Below are positions 4,635 to 7,868 of a stretch of 7,868 nt of DNA, piece by piece; within the stretch, counting starts at the first letter, position 1; every line of letters begins with the position of its first letter. The stretch is from Candidatus Aenigmatarchaeota archaeon. GTDB lineage: Archaea > Aenigmatarchaeota > Aenigmatarchaeia > Aenigmatarchaeales > DAIDAN01. Made by a program: the position numbers and the translations under genes. The DNA lies in assembly GCA_027310605.1 (NCBI GenBank), contig DAIDAN010000028.1, positions 1 through 7,868 of the forward strand, written 5' to 3'. The notes under the pieces were generated by a model, which did no database searches, was not told the origin of the DNA, and saw nothing but the letters and a program-made list of their open reading frames with translations.

Positions 4635-4917
4635 ATTATGGATTGATTTCAGGAACAAACGGTATGCACGAAAAATCTGAAAGATTTTTCGGCATGCCGA
4701 AAGCTTCGCTTTCGTGCATGGCTCGAACAATACGGCTTGATTTAAGGAACGAAATATCGGCGCGGGCTTAACGGCTCGCATCGGCTTTTTATTTTGATTT
4801 CAAGCCGTAATGTATTTTTGGTTCGAACCGTGCCGTTTTTTTATTCTTGAATTTGATTCGTAATGTTTTTGTTTCGATTTCGTTTTTTGTTTTTGCAGTT
4901 CAAGCCGTGATGGTTTT
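4635..4917. repeat. Element E1: mosaic inverted repeat upstream of ftsZ
   Basis: Left units run forward: 4635-4657 (ATTATGGATTG... to CAGGAACA) and 4731-4751 (TACGGCTTGATTTAAGGAAC). Right units are reverse complements with T-rich spacers: 4798-4818 (TTTCAAGCCGTAATG...), 4852-4870 and 4898-4917. Perfect long-range pairing exists between TACGGCTTGA (4731-4740) and TCAAGCCGTA (4800-4809); 4720-4728 pairs with 4821-4829 at 8 of 9 bases. The core is a hairpin CGGGC-TTAACG-GCTCG (4763-4778, one G-U pair). The element ends 33 nt before the ftsZ ATG, so it may form the ftsZ leader. Confidence 0.65.
4664..4719. repeat. Hairpin array H1 inside E1
   Basis: Two adjacent perfect hairpins: CGAAAAATCT-GAA-AGATTTTTCG (4669-4691, 10 bp) and CGAAAGC-TTC-GCTTTCG (4698-4714, 7 bp), joined by the palindrome CGGCATGCCG (4690-4699). 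In an alternative fold, ATGCACGAAA (4664-4673) pairs perfectly with TTTCGTGCAT (4710-4719), closing the whole block. The same motifs recur at 6365-6465. Confidence 0.7.
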
Positions 4918-4936
4918 CGCAAAGGCAAAAAAGCAA

Positions 4937-4942
4937 AGAGGT
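4937..4942 (+). promoter_or_regulatory. Shine-Dalgarno for ftsZ
   Basis: AGAGGT, 7 nt before the ATG at 4950, fixes the start. No clear TATA box lies within 60 nt upstream; that space is occupied by the right arm of E1. Confidence 0.65.
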
Positions 4943-4949
4943 TTTAGGT

Positions 4950-6104
4950 ATGGATTCGCTGGTACAATCTGCATTCGACAGGGCTTTCGGCTCGGCCTCG
5001 GCTGCGAGAATTTCCGCGCCGGGCCAGCAGGGCAGGATAGAAGCTGCAGAGGCATCAAAGACGGACTGGGAGGCGAAGGTCAAGGACGAGTTCGGCGTTG
5101 AGATGCACAAGGCAAAGATAATGGTGGTTGGCTGCGGCGGAGGCGGCACGAACACAATAACAAGGCTGCACGAGATGGGCGCGTCCGGCGCTGAGATAAT
5201 CGCGCTCAACACGGATGCGAAGCACCTGTCAATAATAAAGGCTGACAAGAAGCTGTTGATAGGCAAGGACACGACGCGCGGGCTTGGCGCGGGAGGATAC
5301 CCGAGCGTAGGAGAAAAGGCAGCGACAGAGCAGCGCGCGCAGATCAAGCAAATGCTCGAGGGCACCGACCTCGTCTTCATCACCGCGGGGATGGGAGGGG
5401 GAACGGGAACGGGAGCAGCGCCGATAGTCGCGGAGATTGCAAAGAGTCTCGGGGCGATAGTTGTAGGCGCAGTGACAATGCCTTTCAAGATGGAAGGCTC
5501 GCGCATCCAGAAGGCCGAGGACGGGCTCGCGAGATTGAGGCAGGTCACGGACACGGTCGTCGTGATAGAGAACCAGAAGCTCTTGGAGTATGCTGGCTCG
5601 CTGCCGCTCGCGCAAGCGTTCGCGCTCGCTGACGAGCTCATCTCGATGATGATAAAGGGAATCGTCGAGACAATAACCGTGCCTTCCCTCGTCAACTTAG
5701 ACTTCGCTGATGTGAAGACAATAATGAGCGCGGGAGGAGTCTCGGCAATCTGCGTCGGGGAGAGCGACAGCCAGCAGAAGATAAAGGACGCCGTCCTGAA
5801 GGCGATAAACCACCCGCTGCTTGAAGTCGACTATTCAGGCGCGTTGGGTGCGCTTGTGCACGTTGTCTGCGGGCACGACTGCACGCTTGCGGAAATAAAC
5901 GAGGCAGGGGAAATGATATCGAAGAGGCTGTCTCCGGAGGCGCAGGTGATGTGGGGAGCGCGCGTAGTTCCGGAATACACCGGAAAGGTGCAGGTAATCG
6001 CAATCGTTACCGGTGTGAAAAGCCCGTACCTGCTCGGACCCGTGTCAAGGGAACAGGCTGCGAGAAGCGTTGAGAACGAGCTCGGAATCCCGATATTCCG
6101 ATAG
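4950..6104 (+). CDS. ftsZ: Cell division protein FtsZ
   Basis: 384 residues, normal for archaeal FtsZ. The tubulin-like GTPase polymerises into the cytokinetic ring. A variable 50-residue N-terminal extension precedes the Rossmann GTPase core. Visible motifs are KIMVVGCGGGGTNTI at 56-70, LNTDAKHL at 86-93, the tubulin signature GMGGGTGTGAAP at 147-158, and the T7 synergy loop NLDFADV at 249-255, whose aspartates complete GTP hydrolysis in the next subunit. The C-terminal domain has AQVMWGARVVPEYTGKVQVI (331-350), the archaeal form. The protein ends GIPIFR without a long linker or a bacterial-type FtsA/ZipA-binding peptide. It is not CetZ-like, given the intact T7 loop and GTPase set. Whether it is FtsZ1 or FtsZ2 cannot be settled by eye. 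No SepF or other division gene is adjacent, and both flanks are repeat elements. Confidence 0.96.
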   Translation: MDSLVQSAFDRAFGSASAARISAPGQQGRIEAAEASKTDWEAKVKDEFGVEMHKAKIMVVGCGGGGTNTITRLHEMGASGAEIIALNTDAKHLSIIKADKKLLIGKDTTRGLGAGGYPSVGEKAATEQRAQIKQMLEGTDLVFITAGMGGGTGTGAAPIVAEIAKSLGAIVVGAVTMPFKMEGSRIQKAEDGLARLRQVTDTVVVIENQKLLEYAGSLPLAQAFALADELISMMIKGIVETITVPSLVNLDFADVKTIMSAGGVSAICVGESDSQQKIKDAVLKAINHPLLEVDYSGALGALVHVVCGHDCTLAEINEAGEMISKRLSPEAQVMWGARVVPEYTGKVQVIAIVTGVKSPYLLGPVSREQAARSVENELGIPIFR

Positions 6105-6109
6105 AATCG

Positions 6110-6348
6110 TGGAATGAGTTTGTATCGGTATGGCTTGATTTCAGAAACGCATTATGGCTTGAGCATTATGGATTGATTTCAGGAACACAATCAGTATGGC
6201 TCGAATTAATTTGGCGGCCTCGGCCGTTCATTTAATTCGAATCATATTGTATTTTTGAATTCAAATCGTAATGTATTTTCAAATCAAGCCATAATGTATT
6301 TTTTATTTTTTGAATTCAAATCGTAATGATTTCATTCCATAATGTTTT
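6110..6348. repeat. Element E2: ~240-nt mosaic palindrome downstream of ftsZ
   Basis: A nested inverted repeat centred near 6221-6224. Perfect arm pairs from outside in: TGGAATGA (6110-6117) / TCATTCCA (6332-6339); CATTATGGCTTGA (6150-6162) / TCAAGCCATAATG (6284-6296); CGAATTAA (6202-6209) / TTAATTCG (6232-6239); core CGGC-CTCG-GCCG (6215-6226). The left arm carries forward units at 6129-6149 and 6165-6187. The right arm carries reversed units, including a 22-nt exact direct repeat at 6252-6273 and 6307-6328. The segment 6165-6187 is identical to 4635-4657 in E1. Confidence 0.7.
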
Positions 6349-6364
6349 TTCCTTTTTTATTTTT

Positions 6365-6465
6365 CCGCGAAAGCTTTGCTTTCGTGGTGCCGAAATGCAC
6401 GCAAACGAAGTTTGCGGCATGCCGAAAACTAAAAGTTTTCGTGCAAACTGAAAGTTTTTCGTGCA
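6365..6465. repeat. Hairpin array H2
   Basis: Consecutive perfect or near-perfect hairpins: CCGCGAAAGC-TTT-GCTTTCGTGG (6365-6387, one G-U), GTGC-CGAAAT-GCAC (6387-6400), CGCAAAC-GAA-GTTTGCG (6400-6416), CGAAAACT-AAA-AGTTTTCG (6423-6441) and AAACT-GAA-AGTTT (6445-6457). The palindrome CGGCATGCCG (6415-6424) punctuates them as in H1. The 19 nt at 6368-6386 match 4698-4716 except for one loop base. Confidence 0.7.
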
Positions 6466-6475
6466 TCAGCAGGAG

Positions 6476-6499
6476 AGGCGCTCCGCGCGCTTTGCGCCT
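6476..6499. repeat. GC-rich hairpin before the transporter promoter
   Basis: AGGCGC (6476-6481) and GCGCCT (6494-6499) form a perfect 6-bp stem with a 12-nt GC-rich loop. It is followed within about 15 nt by a T7 tract, so it could terminate transcription coming from H2. Confidence 0.4.
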
Positions 6500-6536
6500 T
6501 TCCCGCAAAAACTTTTTTTCTTTAAAGAATTCTGGC

Positions 6537-6548
6537 AAAATATATAGG
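6537..6548 (+). promoter_or_regulatory. TATA box for the transporter gene
   Basis: AAAATATATAGG, centred about 36 nt before the ATG at 6579, predicts a leader of about 10 nt. The only SD-like sequence is a weak AGAG at 6572-6575. Confidence 0.5.
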
Positions 6549-6578
6549 TTTTTATAATCAGTTTTTCTTATAGAGTTT

Positions 6579-7466
6579 ATGAAAAAGAAACAAAGAGATT
6601 ACGGATTGCTGTTCGCAATCCTGTCTCCGATATGCTCCAGCATTGCCACAATCTTCCTTAGCGGTGCAACAAAACTTCTCTCGCCGTTTGTGGCTGCGAG
6701 CATAGGCGGCATATTGGGAGGAGTTATTCTTCTGGTTATCTTGCTGGTTTCAAGAGAGAAACAAATTCTGAAAAGAGTCAGTAGCAATATCAAAGATTTG
6801 ACAGCGATGACGATATTGAGGCCGGTTGTAGGAACTCTCATCTTTACAATAGGGCTCAGCCTTACTGATGCAATAAAAGCCATATTCTTCACGAAAGTCG
6901 AGCCGTATTTTGTCCTGCTTTCCCATTGGATTATACAAAAAGAGAAGATAAAACCGCGCCATGTCTTATTGCTTGCAATCCATATCGTTGGCGCTTTCTT
7001 GCTTTCAACGGGAGGCGAAATCGGAATATTCGGAAAAACACAAATCGGGGATATTTTGATAATACTCGCGATGGCGATATTCTCGCTTTCATATATTTAT
7101 GGGGCGCGGCTTTCAAGAAATATGGGAGCGCGCACAACCAACGCGATTACAATGCTGGCAGGAGGCATTATCCTTCTTCCTTTGGTGCTCGTGTTTTCGT
7201 CCGCTGCAACAATCTCCTCGCCGACGGGATGGGGATACTTCGTTGCATACGTAGTTATCTTCAATGTCATCGGTCTGACAATGTGGTATGCTTCGCTCAA
7301 GAACGTGAAAGGCTGGATGGTTTCAGCATTGAGGGCAGTGGGTCCGCTGGTTGGCGTGCCTGTGGCGTTACTCCTTTTCAACGCAACATTAAGCGCGATT
7401 CAGATAATAGGCGCGATAACGGTTCTCGTTACATCAATACTGATTGCACGCGAGCACAAGAAATAG
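6579..7466 (+). CDS. EamA/DMT-superfamily membrane transporter
   Basis: 295 residues with ten hydrophobic segments in two five-helix halves, the EamA (drug/metabolite transporter) plan. By eye the segments lie at about 9-28, 36-57, 76-95, 103-118, 128-145, 156-174, 187-207, 217-239, 247-267 and 272-290. The end of the first half has the typical KVEPYFVLLSHWIIQKEKIKP (family LxPxxxxLxxxxxLxExxxxxq), and the C-terminus is the basic REHKK. Members export or import amino acids, nucleosides or other small metabolites, but the substrate cannot be read from sequence. It stands alone, flanked by repeat elements on both sides. The ATG at 6579 is the first start after the TATA-like box. Confidence 0.85.
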   Translation: MKKKQRDYGLLFAILSPICSSIATIFLSGATKLLSPFVAASIGGILGGVILLVILLVSREKQILKRVSSNIKDLTAMTILRPVVGTLIFTIGLSLTDAIKAIFFTKVEPYFVLLSHWIIQKEKIKPRHVLLLAIHIVGAFLLSTGGEIGIFGKTQIGDILIILAMAIFSLSYIYGARLSRNMGARTTNAITMLAGGIILLPLVLVFSSAATISSPTGWGYFVAYVVIFNVIGLTMWYASLKNVKGWMVSALRAVGPLVGVPVALLLFNATLSAIQIIGAITVLVTSILIAREHKK

Positions 7467-7501
7467 GAAAATATTTCTGTCTGTCTTAAGAAAATAATTG
7501 A

Positions 7502-7520
7502 CGGGCAGGAAAACTGCCCG
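7502..7520 (+). repeat. Hairpin after the transporter gene
   Basis: Perfect 7-bp stem CGGGCAG / CTGCCCG with loop GAAAA, 35 nt after the transporter stop. No T-run follows, so it is not a classic terminator. Confidence 0.6.
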
Positions 7521-7521
7521 C

Positions 7522-7544
7522 TGGTTCGAACAGAGTTTGAACCA
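7522..7544 (+). repeat. Second hairpin, TTCGAAC/TTTGAAC type
   Basis: TGGTTCGAAC / GTTTGAACCA, ten pairs including one G-U, with loop AGA, one base after the previous hairpin. A weaker TTGG...CCAA hairpin follows at 7551-7565. The TCGAAC core also occurs in E1 at 4722-4728 and 4821-4829. Confidence 0.55.
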
Positions 7545-7600
7545 AATGAATTGGCTTGAAACCAACTCACTTAACAGCTGTATTATATTTGCTTCAACAA

Positions 7601-7610
7601 TTATTTAAAG
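7601..7610 (+). promoter_or_regulatory. TATA box before the tRNA-like relic
   Basis: TTATTTAAAG begins 26 nt before the tRNA-like 5' end at 7627, close to normal archaeal tRNA promoter spacing. Confidence 0.5.
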
Positions 7611-7626
7611 CTTTTTCGCTGGCATT

Positions 7627-7656
7627 GCGGAGGTGGCTGAGTCTCCCTCCGCGCCA
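7627..7656 (+). pseudogene. tRNA-like relic (class II Leu/Ser type ends without the middle)
   Basis: GCGGAGG at 7627-7633 followed by TGGCTGAGTCT reads like the acceptor strand, positions 8-9 and A-box/D-arm of a Leu or Ser tRNA. Twelve bases after the first strand comes CCTCCGC (7646-7652), the perfect 7-bp acceptor complement, then G as discriminator and CCA (7654-7656). The anticodon arm, variable arm and T arm are missing, so this cannot be a normal tRNA. No second CCTCCGC lies downstream to complete an intron-containing gene in the window. A TATA-like box sits at appropriate spacing. It could be a deletion remnant, an integration scar, a tRNA-derived minihelix RNA, or simply one more hairpin of the intergenic array. 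Confidence 0.45.
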
Positions 7657-7671
7657 AACGCGAAACGGAAA

Positions 7672-7760
7672 TATGGAATGATTTGCAGGAACACTGTAAA
7701 AAGCGTCTTAAGCAAGCAGACGGCGGAGTCGTATTTTTCGAATCAAGTCATAATGATTTC
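7672..7760. repeat. Element E3: third mosaic inverted repeat
   Basis: Left unit TATGGAATGATTTGCAGGAA at 7672-7691 (continuing CA) matches the E1/E2 forward unit. The right side at 7733-7760, with TTCGAATCAAGTCATAATG, is the reversed unit. The core hairpin is CGTCT (7704-7708) / AGACG (7718-7722) with loop TAAGCAAGC. It is a short, single-unit version of E1/E2, starting 15 nt after the tRNA-like relic. Confidence 0.55.
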
Positions 7761-7803
7761 TATAACAGAAGAAATTAATTTGAAAAAATATTTTTTATTT
7801 ATT

Positions 7804-7868
7804 TTATTTTTTCCACTTTTCCCCGAACTTCTCGCGGTGCGCGAATTTCTCAACGCCGTGCTTGTGCG
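7804..7868 (-). CDS. C-terminal end of an unidentified protein (partial)
   Basis: The minus strand reads HKHGVEKFAHREKFGEKWKK then TAA (stop at 7804-7806), 20 codons entering from the right edge. G/C-rich codon use and an abrupt change to AT-rich sequence after the stop support a real gene end. The other two minus frames are less convincing; one has an early stop. The tail is highly charged, but no family can be assigned from 20 residues. T/A-rich sequence at 7783-7806, including the palindrome AAAAAATATTTTTT, may hold its terminator. Confidence 0.5.
   Translation of the reverse strand, partial: HKHGVEKFAHREKFGEKWKK

Noticed and set aside
4369..4781. Minus-strand frames of 78 and 62 codons in the hairpin field.
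   Set aside because: They consist of translated inverted repeats, have no SD and no codon bias like the real genes.
4841..5695. Long open frame on the minus strand opposite ftsZ.
   Set aside because: It is antisense to the unambiguous FtsZ frame, rich in Ser/Ala/Pro, with no SD and no recognisable motif; a GC-driven shadow.
6110..6348. Possible CRISPR array because of repeated ~22-nt units.
   Set aside because: Units are inverted across a centre, spacing is irregular, spacers are T-rich and similar, and no cas gene is nearby.
6332..6557. Overlapping plus and minus frames of about 70 codons over H2.
   Set aside because: Both strands stay open only because the hairpins are palindromic; no SD or protein motif.
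7627..7760. A full intron-containing or D-loop-interrupted tRNA running to the TTCGAATC at 7738-7745.
   Set aside because: The supposed T arm belongs to the repeat unit and does not pair, no anticodon arm with a 7-nt loop can be built, and no downstream acceptor complement exists.

Overview
The window is archaeal. Evidence: a eukaryote/archaea-type ribosomal protein L39e, a PDCD5-family protein, a GINS replication subunit of the Gins51 type, an archaeal-style GatA (active-site stretch TGGSISAPASFCG), TATA-like boxes about 25 nt before several genes, and GGTGAT-type ribosome binding sites. FtsZ, compact genes and short intergenic gaps fit a small euryarchaeal or DPANN genome, but the phylum cannot be fixed from this stretch alone.

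Layout. 1-1338 (minus strand): gatC-cutA-gatA, with gatA running off the left edge; these make two subunits of the tRNA-dependent amidotransferase with a CutA trimer protein gene between them. 1339-1652: divergent promoter region. 1653-2766 (plus): gins51 and the PDCD5-like gene. 2788-3720 (minus): a PfkB-family (adenosine-kinase-like) sugar/nucleoside kinase convergent with PDCD5. 3829-4212 (plus): an unrecognised AT-rich 62-codon ORF, then rpl39e. 4213-4949: no protein gene, but a dense field of hairpins and nested inverted repeats. 4950-6104 (plus): ftsZ. 6105-6578: a second inverted-repeat field. 6579-7466 (plus): an EamA/DMT-type 10-TM transporter. 7467-7803: more hairpins, a tRNA-like relic with its own TATA-like box, and a third copy of the repeat element. 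7804-7868 (minus): the last 20 codons of an unidentified gene.

The most unusual content is non-coding. Three intergenic elements (E1 4635-4917, E2 6110-6348, E3 7672-7760) share one architecture: direct copies of a unit like TATGGATTGATTTCAGGAAC on the left, a GC-rich hairpin core, and reverse-complement copies on the right separated by T-rich spacers. E1 and E2 lie on either side of ftsZ and share an exact 23-nt segment. Embedded in or next to them are hairpin arrays in which stem sequences differ from copy to copy while base pairing and the loop or punctuation sequence are kept (TTGGCG loops at 4321-4422; CGAAA-type stems with GGCATGCC punctuation at 4664-4719 and 6365-6465). This is the best candidate for an undescribed repeat family or structured-RNA system. 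A second point is the ribosomal/PDCD5 cluster: PDCD5 and L39e are usually near neighbours in archaea, but here they are separated by a convergent kinase and an AT-rich ORF.
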